From NCBI RefSeq assembly GCF_001641335.1, contig NZ_LVEM01000009.1:1665-65664 (forward strand): DNA of 64,000 bases. The letters run 5' to 3'. The position numbers were made by a program, and so were the translations under genes. This stretch comes from Bradyrhizobium stylosanthis. GTDB taxonomy: Bacteria > Pseudomonadota > Alphaproteobacteria > Rhizobiales > Xanthobacteraceae. The notes beneath the pieces are model-generated. The model made no database searches, was not told the origin of the DNA, and was given only the letters and a program-made list of their open reading frames with translations. Positions within the stretch are counted from its first letter, which is position 1. Every line of letters starts with the position of its first letter. Shown here piece after piece: positions 11,534 to 20,140 of the stretch.

Positions 11534-11592
11534 GGCCTGTTTAGCGAGTTTTTTAACGTGGCTGCAAGCCGGCCGGCTCAAATGACCACGGA
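11534..11592 (-). ncRNA. SAM-II riboswitch (metA-type) controlling metX
   Basis: On the minus strand the SAM-II consensus is present in order: CGTGG (P1 5' arm), TCATTTGAGC, a short loop, CTTGCAGCCACG (P1 3' arm), an A-rich run TTAAAAAAC, then GCTAAACAGG, the pseudoknot strand. P1 pairs perfectly (11586-11590 with 11557-11561). This compact pseudoknot class binds S-adenosylmethionine and is known mainly from alphaproteobacterial met genes. It sits about 100 bases before metX, as expected, and is followed by an intrinsic terminator. Confidence 0.92.
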
Positions 11593-11815
11593 ACGGGCAA
11601 AAAACTACCGGCTTGGGCGGTTTTCGTCAAGTCGCGGACCGGATCAGCCAAATTCATCCCTGTCTTGCCGGCCGGACAGGCCGTCATTTCTCTTTGCTTT
11701 CGCCGCCCCGACTGCCTAATCAAGACGTCGATCGCAGCGGATCCGGCCTTACCAGTTTCCTACCAGTTTCCTGGGCCGGCCCGCATTGGAACGCCTCTCA
11801 ACAGTCCAGTCAGAT
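11593..11815. other. intergenic region between metX leader and chorismate mutase
   Basis: This stretch must carry the promoters of the divergent metXW and chorismate mutase-hisC-tyrA units. I see no convincing promoter boxes or operator. The one clear structure is an 11-bp tandem duplication at 11750-11771, annotated separately. Confidence 0.5.
11750..11771. repeat. tandem 11-bp duplication upstream of chorismate mutase
   Basis: TACCAGTTTCC occurs twice head to tail with no spacer, about 45 bases before the ATG of the chorismate mutase gene. It could be a replication slip or a repeated protein-binding site. Confidence 0.8.
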
Positions 11816-12664
11816 ATGTCCCAACGTCCGCCCGCGCCACCATCATTGCAGGACTTGCGCAAGGAGATCGACGCGATCGACGAGGGCATGCATCGCCTGC
11901 TGATGCAGCGCGGCGACATCATCGACCGCCTGATCCAGGTCAAGCAGACCCAGGAGGTCGGCTCGGCCTTCCGTCCGGCGCGCGAGGCCTCGATGATGCG
12001 CGAGATCGTGCAGCGTCATCGCGGCATCCTGCCGCTCGACACGGTCGAGAGCATCTGGCGCGTCATCATCTCGACCTTCACCTATGTGCAGGCGCCGTTC
12101 TCCGTGCATGCCGACATCTCGGTGAGCGAGCCGGCGATGCGCGATTCCGTGCGCTTTCATTTCGGCTTCACGGTTCCTTACGTCGCGCATTTCAGCGCGC
12201 AGGCCGCGGTCGAGGCGGTGGCGAAATCCAAGGGCGATCTGGCACTGGTCTCGGCGACCTCGAGCCGCACGCCGTGGTGGCTGGAGCTGGAAGCGGAAGG
12301 CGCGCCGAAGATCATCGCGCGGATGCCCTTCGTCGAGCGCGCCGACCATCCGGCCGCGCTGCCGGTGTTCGCGATCTCGCGCGTCGCCGACAGCGCCCTG
12401 GTGACTGAGGTCGAGACCTTCAGCGTGCGCGTATCGGGGTGGAACGCCGAGGTCGCGCGGGCGCTGTCGCCGCTCGCCGAGATCGTCGCGGTGCCCGATA
12501 CCGCCTTCGACGGCGCGGCCCTGCTGGTCTCGGTCACGAGCGAGAGCAGCATCGACAAAATCAGGGCTGCCCTGATCGAGGCGGGGGCCTCGGTACGCTC
12601 CACGGCCCTCGTCGGCAGCCACGCAACGCGCTATACGGTGCCCCCGACCGGGCCGAAATCGTAA
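11816..12664 (+). CDS. AroQ-type chorismate mutase with long C-terminal domain
   Basis: A 282-residue protein. Residues 1-95 form an all-helical AroQ chorismate mutase domain (LQDLRKEIDAIDEGMHRLL, then RGDIIDRLIQVK and RPAREASMM), which converts chorismate to prephenate. The remaining 180 or so residues resemble a degenerate periplasmic-binding or prephenate-dehydratase-like fold ending in a possible ACT-like region (about 215-275); I see no clear dehydratase active-site motif. A TTG 30 bases upstream is in frame, but the ATG is preferred. It leads a plus-strand set with hisC and tyrA, which use its product or related intermediates. The tail may bind phenylalanine or tyrosine for feedback, but that is inference. 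Confidence 0.88.
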   Translation: MSQRPPAPPSLQDLRKEIDAIDEGMHRLLMQRGDIIDRLIQVKQTQEVGSAFRPAREASMMREIVQRHRGILPLDTVESIWRVIISTFTYVQAPFSVHADISVSEPAMRDSVRFHFGFTVPYVAHFSAQAAVEAVAKSKGDLALVSATSSRTPWWLELEAEGAPKIIARMPFVERADHPAALPVFAISRVADSALVTEVETFSVRVSGWNAEVARALSPLAEIVAVPDTAFDGAALLVSVTSESSIDKIRAALIEAGASVRSTALVGSHATRYTVPPTGPKS

Positions 12665-12699
12665 ATCGCGTATCGCCTAAAGCCTATCCGGAGTTGAAG

Positions 12700-13797
12700 A
12701 TGTCCCGCCCCGTGCCGAACCCCGGCATTCTCGATATTGCGCCCTACACGCCCGGCAAGACCCCGGTGCCGGAGCCGGGCCGCAAGGTGTTCAAGCTGTC
12801 GGCCAACGAGACGCCGTTCGGGCCCTCGCCCAAGGCGATCGAAGCCTTCAAGCGCGTGGCGGATCATCTTGAAGACTATCCGGAAGGCACCTCGCGCGTG
12901 CTGCGCGAAGCGATCGGCCGCAGCTATGGCCTCGATCCCAACCGCATCATCTGCGGCGCCGGCTCGGACGAGATCCTGAACCTGCTCGCCCACACCTATC
13001 TCGGCCAGGGCGACGAGGCGATCTCCACCACGCACGGATTCCTGGTCTATCCGATCGCAACCATGGCGGTCGGCGCCAGGAACGTGATCGCGGAGGAGAC
13101 CAACCTCACCTGCAACGTCGACGCCATCCTGAAGGCGGTGACGCCGAAGACGAAGCTGGTCTGGCTCGCCAACCCCAACAACCCGACCGGCACCTACATC
13201 CCGTTCGACGAGGTCAAGCGGCTGCGCGCCGGCCTGCCCTCGCATGTGCTGCTGGTGCTGGACGCCGCCTATTGCGACTACGTTTCTCGTAACGACTATG
13301 AAATGGGCATCGAGCTCGTCGCCACCACCGAGAACACGGTGGTGACGCACACCTTCTCCAAGATCCACGGCCTGGCTGCGCTGCGCATCGGCTGGATGTT
13401 CGGCCCCGAGCACATCATCGATGCCGTCAACCGCATCCGCGGTCCCTTCAACGTGTCGACGCCGGCGATGTATGCCGCGGTCGCCGCGATCGAGGACACC
13501 GCGCATCAGGCGATGTCCAAGCAGTTCACCGAGACCTGGCGCAACTGGCTGACCGAGGAGATCACCAAGCTCGGCCTGAAGGTGACCCCGAGCGTCGCCA
13601 ATTTCGTGCTGATCCATTTCCCGACCGAGAAGGGCAGGACCTCGGACGACGCCGACGCGTTCCTCACAAAGCGCGGCCTCGTGCTGCGCGCACTCAAGAA
13701 CTACGGCCTGCCGCATTCGCTGCGCATGACCATCGGCACCGAGGAGGCCAACCGCCTCGTCGTCGACGGCCTGCGCGACTTCGTGGCCGGCAAATGA
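12700..13797 (+). CDS. hisC: histidinol-phosphate / aromatic aminotransferase HisC
   Basis: A 365-residue PLP fold-type I aminotransferase. The PLP lysine is in THTFSKIHGLA, with NPNNPTG and LDAAYCDY motifs upstream and the phosphate-binding FNVSTPA later. HisC converts imidazole-acetol phosphate to histidinol phosphate; its place between chorismate mutase and prephenate dehydrogenase suggests that it also transaminates prephenate or aromatic keto acids, as many alphaproteobacterial HisC proteins do. The ATG at 12700 is chosen because the N-terminus then matches the family. Its stop overlaps the tyrA start (ATGA), so the two are translationally coupled. Confidence 0.95.
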   Translation: MSRPVPNPGILDIAPYTPGKTPVPEPGRKVFKLSANETPFGPSPKAIEAFKRVADHLEDYPEGTSRVLREAIGRSYGLDPNRIICGAGSDEILNLLAHTYLGQGDEAISTTHGFLVYPIATMAVGARNVIAEETNLTCNVDAILKAVTPKTKLVWLANPNNPTGTYIPFDEVKRLRAGLPSHVLLVLDAAYCDYVSRNDYEMGIELVATTENTVVTHTFSKIHGLAALRIGWMFGPEHIIDAVNRIRGPFNVSTPAMYAAVAAIEDTAHQAMSKQFTETWRNWLTEEITKLGLKVTPSVANFVLIHFPTEKGRTSDDADAFLTKRGLVLRALKNYGLPHSLRMTIGTEEANRLVVDGLRDFVAGK

Positions 13798-14732
13798 ACG
13801 CGCAGGCGCACTTCCAGCGCGTCGCCCTGATCGGCTTCGGCCTGATCGGCGGCTCGATCGCGCGCGCTGCCAAGCTCCAGGGCTTGGCAGGCGAGATCGT
13901 CACCACCGCGCGCTCCGAGAAGACGCGCGCGCGGGTGATCGAGCTCGGCATTGTCGATCAGGTCGTAGCGACCAATGCGGAAGCGGTGAAGGATGCCGAT
14001 CTCGTCATCCTCTGCATCCCCGTCGGCGCCTGCGGGCCGGTGGCGCAGGAGATCGCACCGCATCTGAAGCCCGGCGCGATCGTGTCCGATGTCGGCTCGG
14101 TCAAGGGCGCGATCGTCAGGGACATGGCGCCGCACCTGCCGAAGACCGTTCATTTTGTGCCGGCGCATCCCGTCGCGGGCACCGAGCATTCGGGCCCCGA
14201 TTCCGGCTTCGCCGAGCTCTTCATCAACCGCTGGTGCATCCTGACGCCGCCGGAAGGCGTCGATGCGGCTGCGACCGATCACCTGCGCGCGTTCTGGGCC
14301 GCGATGGGCGCCAAGGTCGAGGTCATGACGCCGGATCATCATGATCTCGTGCTCGCGATCACCAGCCATCTGCCGCATCTGATCGCCTACACCATTGTCG
14401 GCACCGCCGACGAGCTGGCGCAGGTGACCGAGTCCGAAGTGATCAAGTTCTCCGCCGGCGGCTTCCGCGACTTCACCCGCATCGCCGCGTCCGACCCGAC
14501 GATGTGGCGCGACGTGTTCCTCGCCAACAAGGAAGCCGTGCTGGAGATGCTCGGCACCTTCACCGAGGATCTCGCCAAGCTGACCCGCGCGATCCGCCGC
14601 GGCGACGGCGAGGCGCTGTTCGATCACTTCACCCGCACCCGCGCCATCCGCCGCGGCATCGTCGAGATCGGCCAGGATTCGGCAGCCGCGGATTTCGGCC
14701 GGCAACACGGACAGCTCGGCAAGAAGCCGTAA
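13794..14732 (+). CDS. prephenate/arogenate dehydrogenase (TyrA/TyrC type)
   Basis: A 312-residue NAD-dependent dehydrogenase for tyrosine synthesis in the cytosol. The Rossmann motif GFGLIGGS is near residue 12, and the HPVAGTEHSGP motif (near 125) holds a catalytic His typical of prephenate dehydrogenases. The C-terminal half is the helical dimerisation domain. There is no ACT or chorismate mutase domain, so chorismate mutase is supplied by the first gene of this cluster. It starts inside the hisC stop codon (4-base overlap). Whether prephenate or arogenate is preferred cannot be read directly. Confidence 0.94.
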   Translation: MNAQAHFQRVALIGFGLIGGSIARAAKLQGLAGEIVTTARSEKTRARVIELGIVDQVVATNAEAVKDADLVILCIPVGACGPVAQEIAPHLKPGAIVSDVGSVKGAIVRDMAPHLPKTVHFVPAHPVAGTEHSGPDSGFAELFINRWCILTPPEGVDAAATDHLRAFWAAMGAKVEVMTPDHHDLVLAITSHLPHLIAYTIVGTADELAQVTESEVIKFSAGGFRDFTRIAASDPTMWRDVFLANKEAVLEMLGTFTEDLAKLTRAIRRGDGEALFDHFTRTRAIRRGIVEIGQDSAAADFGRQHGQLGKKP

Positions 14733-14751
14733 GCGCGCGTCCTCGCCGCTC

Positions 14752-14837
14752 CGTCATGGCCGGGCTTGTCCCGGCCATCCACGCACATCCGCGATTGAAG
14801 AGAGACGTGGATGCCCGGGACAAGCCCGGGCATGACG
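14752..14837. repeat. palindromic intergenic repeat, family D
   Basis: An inverted repeat beginning CGTCATGGCCGGGCTTGTC and ending GACAAGCCCGGGCATGACG, with an inner GGCCATCCACG/CGTGGATGCCC pair. It lies between the convergent tyrA and DUF2125 genes. Only one copy was noticed in the window. Confidence 0.85.
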
Positions 14838-14854
14838 ATGAAGCACGTAGAGAG

Positions 14855-16039
14855 CTAATACAGCGGCGGGATCTGGCCGACCTTGACCGGGCCGAGCAAC
14901 ACGGCGCCGTCGACGAATTTCAGCGGGAAGCTGCGCGCCTTCTTGCCCTCGAGCGTGCTCTCGGTGCCGATCGAGTTGATGCCCGCGGCAAGTCCGGCGT
15001 TCGCGTTCTGCTTGATGACCTTGCCGAGGCCGGGAACGGCGCGGTCGAGCGCGCCGAAGAGATTGTTGAGATCCTGCGACTTCACGCCGGGCGCGACGCG
15101 ATCGAGGGTGGCCTGCGGCACGCCCTCCTCCAGCATCTTCTCGATGCCGAGCGCCGGGATCACGCGCTCGAGACCGGTCACCGTCATCTGCAGCTCGCCG
15201 TCCAGTCGGCCATTGGCCGAGAGGCCGAGCGTGCCGGCCGCGACCGCGATCATCTCGCCCTGCTGGATCCGCGACTGCACGATCTCGATATGGCCGCCCG
15301 CGGCCTGGATCTCGCGGAAACGCTGCGGCCATGGCTTCGGAGTGAGATCCGAAAGGCCGGTGATCTTGGCGCGGGTGTCGGCCTCGAACGGCTCGGCAAG
15401 CAAGGGATGAACGCCCTGGATGCTGCCTTGCGCGATGTGGAGCACGGTCTCAATCACAGGATGATCGGACTTCGACCCCTCCGCGAGACGCCCATGCAGC
15501 TCGATCTGCTTGGCGCGCGCGAGCGGCACCTGCACGCTGCCGTCGAGCCGATTCAAGGTGGGATCGTCGAACACGATGGAGGCGCGGTCCGGCACAGCCG
15601 GCAGGCCGACAACGCTGCTGCGACCCTTGCTCCAGTTCACCACGAAGGTGTTTTGCGTGACACCGTCGACCAGCGTTGCCGGCGCGGAGAATTCAGCGAT
15701 GACGAGCTTGGGATCGTAGACCTGCGCAACGACCAGGATGTTGTCGAGCTTCGCCGTGAACGGCGTCTTGCTGGCATTCTGCGACACCAGGGCGACGCTG
15801 GCGCCGGAACACTGGACCTCGAAGCGGAACGGAAAGCCTGCGATCGAGCGCTTGGCGCAATCGTAGATGCGGCCGGATTTGGCCTCCTGCGCGCGCCAGG
15901 CGTCGGCGGCGACCTCGGCCTGCGACGCGGCATAGAACCAGAAGCAGCTCCACGCGACCGCGAGGATCAGGACGAGAACGGGTGCGATGAAAAGGCCCCA
16001 ACGGGAGCGCCGGCCTGCGGCAACGGTCATGTTTGACAT
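14855..16039 (-). CDS. DUF2125 family membrane-anchored protein
   Basis: A 394-residue protein with a short basic N-terminus, one transmembrane anchor (about 15-40, LFIAPVLVLILAVAWS) and a large periplasmic region recognisable as DUF2125 (GRIYDCAKRSIAGFPFRFEV). Two cysteines near residues 60 and 77 could form a disulfide. The fold is probably beta-rich, like AsmA/lipid-transfer-type envelope proteins, but no function is established. It is divergent from the ChaC-like gene with about 110 bases between them. Confidence 0.85.
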   Translation of the reverse strand: MSNMTVAAGRRSRWGLFIAPVLVLILAVAWSCFWFYAASQAEVAADAWRAQEAKSGRIYDCAKRSIAGFPFRFEVQCSGASVALVSQNASKTPFTAKLDNILVVAQVYDPKLVIAEFSAPATLVDGVTQNTFVVNWSKGRSSVVGLPAVPDRASIVFDDPTLNRLDGSVQVPLARAKQIELHGRLAEGSKSDHPVIETVLHIAQGSIQGVHPLLAEPFEADTRAKITGLSDLTPKPWPQRFREIQAAGGHIEIVQSRIQQGEMIAVAAGTLGLSANGRLDGELQMTVTGLERVIPALGIEKMLEEGVPQATLDRVAPGVKSQDLNNLFGALDRAVPGLGKVIKQNANAGLAAGINSIGTESTLEGKKARSFPLKFVDGAVLLGPVKVGQIPPLY

Positions 16040-16149
16040 GCGGCGACCCTTTGACCCCAGATTCTGGCAAATGTAAGCGAGGCCGGCCCCCGGCGAAAGG
16101 AGGAGAATTCGCTTCGCTTGGGGTCCTCATTCTGGTAGCCGTGCCCGGC

Positions 16150-16758
16150 ATGTCCGAAATCACCCTCCCCTCCGTCACCACAGCCAAGGGCGACCTCTGG
16201 GTGTTCGGCTACGGCTCGCTGATGTGGCGACCGGGCTTCGAATTCGAGGAGCGCGTCCCGGCGCGGCTGGTCGGCGAGCATCGTGCGCTCTGCGTCTATT
16301 CCTTCGTCCATCGCGGCACACCGGAGAAGCCGGGCCTGGTACTCGGGCTCGATCGCGGCGGCGCCTGCCGCGGCATCGCCTTCCGCGTCGCCGAGAAGAG
16401 CCGCGCCGACGTCGTCGCCTACTTGCGGGCGCGCGAGCAGGTCACATCGGTCTATCGCGAAGTCATGCGCTCGGTGTGGCTGGAGAACGATGCGCGCCAG
16501 CGCGTCTCCGCGCTCGCCTATGTCGTCGATCGCGGCCATGTTCAATATGCCGGCCGCCTGTCGCTCGCCGATCAGCATCGCCACGTCATCCAGGGTCACG
16601 GCCAGTCCGGCGCCAACCGCGACTATGTCACGGCGACGGTGAAGGCGATCGAAGCCGAAGGCTTTCGCGACGCGCAGCTGCATCAGCTCGCGACCATGCT
16701 GCACGGTGATGCACATTCCCTGCACGCGCCTGCGTCCGAAGACCGAGAGAACCGCTAG
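16150..16758 (+). CDS. ChaC-like gamma-glutamylcyclotransferase
   Basis: A 202-residue cytosolic enzyme of the glutathione-specific gamma-glutamylcyclotransferase family, releasing 5-oxoproline and Cys-Gly from glutathione. The substrate-binding YGSLMW motif is at about residues 20-25 and a candidate catalytic Glu lies in LRAREQ. The C-terminal INYV-like segment (NRDYV) is conserved. An in-frame ATG exists at 16033, but the extra 39 residues look non-coding, so I use 16150. It overlaps the convergent plsC by 4 bases. Confidence 0.88.
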   Translation: MSEITLPSVTTAKGDLWVFGYGSLMWRPGFEFEERVPARLVGEHRALCVYSFVHRGTPEKPGLVLGLDRGGACRGIAFRVAEKSRADVVAYLRAREQVTSVYREVMRSVWLENDARQRVSALAYVVDRGHVQYAGRLSLADQHRHVIQGHGQSGANRDYVTATVKAIEAEGFRDAQLHQLATMLHGDAHSLHAPASEDRENR

Positions 16759-17528
16759 CTCTCCGACGGCGCGTAGCTTGGCGCGCTGCCGATCAGCTGT
16801 TCCTGCTCTTTCCGGCCCGCTTCGACGATGCGGCCCGTCGCCTCTTCGATGACCGTCTGCACGCGGGCGAGAAACTCGTCCTTCGGCAGCCCCGGCGGCA
16901 GCGGGTCGAGAAACTCGACCACCAGCGTGCCGGGATAGCGCATGAAGGTGCGGCGCGGCCAGAACAGGCCGGAATTGAGCGCGATCGGCAGGCACTGTAC
17001 CCCGCAGGACGAATAGATCTGCGCGAAACCGGTCTTGTAGTCGGGCGGCGCACCCGGTGCGCGCCGGGTGCCTTCCGGAAAGATCACGAGCTGCTTTCCG
17101 CTGCGCACGGCATCGCGCGCCCGCCGCGTCATGTCCAGCAGCGCCTTCACGCCGGCGTTGCGGTCGATCGCGATCATCCCCGTCTTGGCCAGGAACTGGC
17201 CGAACACCGGGATCTGCATGAGCTGGCGCTTGAGGATGAAGATCGGGCGGTTCAAAAACCCGGGCAGCACGAAGGTCTCCCAGAACGACTGGTGCTTCGC
17301 CGCGATCACCAATGGCCCCTGCGGGATCTTCTCGGTGCCGCGGAATTCCACCCTGATGTTGCAGACCACGCGCATCAGGAACAGGGTCGCCTTCGCCCAC
17401 CATCCGGCAACGGTCAGCATCGCGCGCGGCGGCAACGCGAAGGTCGGCAGCGCCACGATCGCGAGGGCGACCAGCACGGCGTAGAACAGCACGTTGAACA
17501 CGAGCGAACGCAGGAAAATCAGGAACAT
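16755..17528 (-). CDS. plsC: 1-acyl-sn-glycerol-3-phosphate acyltransferase
   Basis: A 257-residue inner-membrane acyltransferase that makes phosphatidic acid. The H(X4)E/D motif is KHQSFWE, followed by the FPEGTR substrate motif and a PGTLVVEFLDPLPPG block. Hydrophobic segments cover about residues 1-45. The ATG at 17528 is preferred over a TTG at 17543 that overlaps the upstream ydcF-like stop. It is the second gene of a ydcF-plsC pair, suggesting shared expression in envelope synthesis. Confidence 0.92.
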   Translation of the reverse strand: MFLIFLRSLVFNVLFYAVLVALAIVALPTFALPPRAMLTVAGWWAKATLFLMRVVCNIRVEFRGTEKIPQGPLVIAAKHQSFWETFVLPGFLNRPIFILKRQLMQIPVFGQFLAKTGMIAIDRNAGVKALLDMTRRARDAVRSGKQLVIFPEGTRRAPGAPPDYKTGFAQIYSSCGVQCLPIALNSGLFWPRRTFMRYPGTLVVEFLDPLPPGLPKDEFLARVQTVIEEATGRIVEAGRKEQEQLIGSAPSYAPSES

Positions 17529-17539
17529 CGAAGGTCCGA

Positions 17540-18244
17540 TCAATTGGCCTGTGCGGTGGCGGGCCGCCTCATTTGCTGGCCTGCAGGCTGCTCCGACATC
17601 TCGGGCGAAAGGTCAATCCCGAAATCCTCCAGCCGCACCCTGAGCTCGGCCGCGATGTACTTGACATATTCGGACAACAGCAGCCGCAAAGTGGACGCCG
17701 AGGTCCACCATGGCTCCTCGCGCCATTTGTCGCCGACCACCGCGAACGGGATCAGCTTCGTCTCCGGCATCGCATGCGAGAATTCCACCAGCGCGCGGGG
17801 CATGTGATAGTTCGAGGTGACCACGATCAGCGACTTGAAACCGCGCCCCTCGGCCCAGCGCCGCGTCTCTGCCGCGTTACCGCGGGTCGTGAGCGCGGTG
17901 CGGTCGAGGTCGACGCAGCAGGTCATGAAGGACTGGTTCTCCGGCAGGGTCCGCGAGATGTCGTTCGCCGTCGAGGTCGGATGCACGCCGGAGATCAGCA
18001 GCCGCTTGCCGTAGCCGGCCGCCAGCAGCTCCATCGCGTCCGACACCCGCGAGGAGCCTCCGGTCAGGACCACGATGCCGTCGGCCTTGCGGTCCGGCGC
18101 GATCTCGGCGCCGCGCATCTGCGACAGGAACGCGACGAAGCCCGCCGCCGCGCTGACGAAAGCGAGCGCAATTGCCGACACCAATGCCGCGCGCAGCCAG
18201 CCGCGCGGCAGTTTCGGCGATCGATCGTCGGTCGGCGCGGTCAT
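17540..18244 (-). CDS. YdcF family (DUF218) membrane protein
   Basis: A 234-residue protein with one N-terminal transmembrane helix (about 18-42) and a DUF218 domain (about 50-215) beginning ADGIVVLTGGSSRVSDA and containing SNYHMPRA. DUF218 proteins (YdcF, SanA, ElyC) bind nucleotide-like or polyprenyl-linked ligands and affect envelope integrity; exact chemistry is unknown. The ATG at 18244 places the helix at the N-terminus as in the family. It precedes plsC by about 11 bases. Confidence 0.85.
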   Translation of the reverse strand: MTAPTDDRSPKLPRGWLRAALVSAIALAFVSAAAGFVAFLSQMRGAEIAPDRKADGIVVLTGGSSRVSDAMELLAAGYGKRLLISGVHPTSTANDISRTLPENQSFMTCCVDLDRTALTTRGNAAETRRWAEGRGFKSLIVVTSNYHMPRALVEFSHAMPETKLIPFAVVGDKWREEPWWTSASTLRLLLSEYVKYIAAELRVRLEDFGIDLSPEMSEQPAGQQMRRPATAQAN

Positions 18245-18349
18245 GCGATGTCGGTGATCCCTTCCCTGGATGATTTTAGGACGTTTTGAGGCGAAGTGGA
18301 GTCCGGTTTCTTCACCCTCTCCCACAAGGGAGCAGGAAGAACAGAAATC

Positions 18350-19318
18350 TCAATCCACGTCATTCAACGTCGCGAACAACGTCTGGCGCGAGGCCACCGC
18401 GGTGATGGCGCCGATCAGCACGGCCTGCACCGCGAGCACGACATAGCCTGATGGACGCAGCGAGAAGGTGCCGAGCAGCGCTGCGAACTGATCCCCGACG
18501 GGCGTGCCGGAGAACCAGCCCGCGATCGACTCGGAGAAGCCGAACACCAGCATGGCGACGCCGCCGCCGATCACGCCGCCCTCGAGGCCGAGCCTGAGGA
18601 AATGGCGCAGGAAGCGATTGGCGATGTAGCGGTCGCCGGCGCCGACGAAATGCAGCACCTCGACGATCGGACGGTTCGCCGCCATGGCGCCGCGGGTCGC
18701 GAACGACACCGAGATGATGGTCGCGATGATGACGAGCGCGAGGATACCGAGGCCGGCAAGCACGGTCGCATTGGTCATCGACCGCATCCGCTCGATCCAG
18801 GCGCGGTGATCGTCGACGCTGGCGCTCGGCGCGACCTGGGTCACACGGGCGCGCAGGGCGCCGAGGTCGAGCTGCGTACCGGGCTGCACCCGCGCGATGA
18901 TCATGCGCGGCACCGGCAGATCGTCCATCGACAATCCGGTGCCGAGCCATGGCTCGAGCAGCTTGCCGCTCTCGTCCCTGCTGAACGGCTTGACCTCGAC
19001 GATGCCGGGCTGCGAGCGCATCGCCTCGGTCACCGCCGCGGTGTCGCGGTCGAGGTCGCGCCCCGTCTGCGGGCGAACCTGGATGGTGATCTCGCTCGCG
19101 ACGTCCGACTGCCATTCCGCGGCGGACGCGCTGACCAGCAGCACCGTGCCCGTGGTCATCGACGCCAGGAAGGTCATGATGGCGACGACCGCGACCAGCG
19201 CGCGACCGTGGATCGAGGCGCGCGGCACGATCGGCGACATGTTGCGCGCCCTCGCCGGGAGCTGCGGACGCTCCTGTCCGAGGTCGACCAGCACGCCGCG
19301 CTCGTCGGTCTTACTCAT
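18350..19318 (-). CDS. ftsX: cell division protein FtsX
   Basis: A 322-residue inner-membrane partner of FtsE. One transmembrane helix near 40-63, an extracytoplasmic domain (about 64-185) and three further helices at about 190-215, 235-265 and 285-312 match FtsX topology. FtsEX works at the septal ring, where ATP hydrolysis by FtsE is passed through FtsX to periplasmic amidases or their activators. It overlaps ftsE by 8 bases. The LysM/M23 protein at the left edge of the window is a possible type of downstream hydrolase, but no link is shown here. Confidence 0.95.
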   Translation of the reverse strand: MSKTDERGVLVDLGQERPQLPARARNMSPIVPRASIHGRALVAVVAIMTFLASMTTGTVLLVSASAAEWQSDVASEITIQVRPQTGRDLDRDTAAVTEAMRSQPGIVEVKPFSRDESGKLLEPWLGTGLSMDDLPVPRMIIARVQPGTQLDLGALRARVTQVAPSASVDDHRAWIERMRSMTNATVLAGLGILALVIIATIISVSFATRGAMAANRPIVEVLHFVGAGDRYIANRFLRHFLRLGLEGGVIGGGVAMLVFGFSESIAGWFSGTPVGDQFAALLGTFSLRPSGYVVLAVQAVLIGAITAVASRQTLFATLNDVD

Positions 19319-19970
19319 AGACGTGCAACCGTCCCTGATGCAGCACGAGCCGCCGCGCCTCGTACTGGTCCATCAGGCCGATGTCGTGGGTGGCGATGAT
19401 GACGGCGGTACCCGATTTGTTGAGCTCGATGAAGAGCCGCAGCAGGCGGCGGCCCAGCGTCGGATCGACGCTGCCGGTCGGCTCGTCCGCGAGCAGCAGC
19501 TGCGGCCGCGAGATCACCGCGCGCGCGATCGCCGCGCGCTGCTTCTCGCCGCCGGAGAGGATGGGCGGCAGCGCGTCCATGCGCTCGCCGAGCCCGACCC
19601 AGCGCAGGAGGTCGATGACCTCCTTGCGATAGCTCGACTCGCTGCGGCCCATGACGCGGAACGGCAGCGCCACGTTCTCATAGGTCGTCATGTGATCGAG
19701 CAGGCGGAAATCCTGCAGCACGATGCCGATGCGCTTGCGCAGGTCGGCGATCTCGTCCTTGCCGAGCTGCGAGATGTCGTGGCCGAACAGGTTGACGAGG
19801 CCGCGCGTCGGCCGGTGCGACAGGAACAACAGACGCAGCAGCGAGGTCTTGCCGGCGCCGGACGGGCCGGTGAGGAACTGGAAGGAATGCGCCGGGATCT
19901 GGAAGCTGAGGTCGCGCAGAATCTCCGGCCCCAGACCGTAACGCAATCCGACATTTTCGAACCGAACCAA
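19311..19970 (-). CDS. ftsE: cell division ATP-binding protein FtsE
   Basis: A 219-residue ABC ATPase. Walker A GPSGAGKTS is near residue 37, signature LSGGEKQR near 137 and Walker B LLLADEPTGSVD near 157, with the H-loop in ATHDIGL. It forms the septal FtsEX complex with the next gene, whose start lies within its last codons. It is divergent from the zinc-ribbon gene at 20141. Confidence 0.97.
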   Translation of the reverse strand: MVRFENVGLRYGLGPEILRDLSFQIPAHSFQFLTGPSGAGKTSLLRLLFLSHRPTRGLVNLFGHDISQLGKDEIADLRKRIGIVLQDFRLLDHMTTYENVALPFRVMGRSESSYRKEVIDLLRWVGLGERMDALPPILSGGEKQRAAIARAVISRPQLLLADEPTGSVDPTLGRRLLRLFIELNKSGTAVIIATHDIGLMDQYEARRLVLHQGRLHVYE

Positions 19971-20140
19971 GCTCAGCTCCGTTCGAGAGGTGGCGACAGA
20001 AGCGCCGCGACGCTCCGCCTTGTGCGGCCAACGGTTTTTGCGGCCGTTATGGTTTCCGGTTCGTTAACGGTCGCCTTGTAGCATCCTGAGCAACCGCCAC
20101 TCCGGCTCGTCAAGACCAGTTCGTGCATCAAGGCTCGTCC

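Noticed and set aside
18310..18345. Sequence CACCCTCTCCCACAAGGGAG near the ydcF-like gene
   Set aside because: It looks like half of a common GC-rich repeat, but it has no full partner arm in the window, so it is not annotated.
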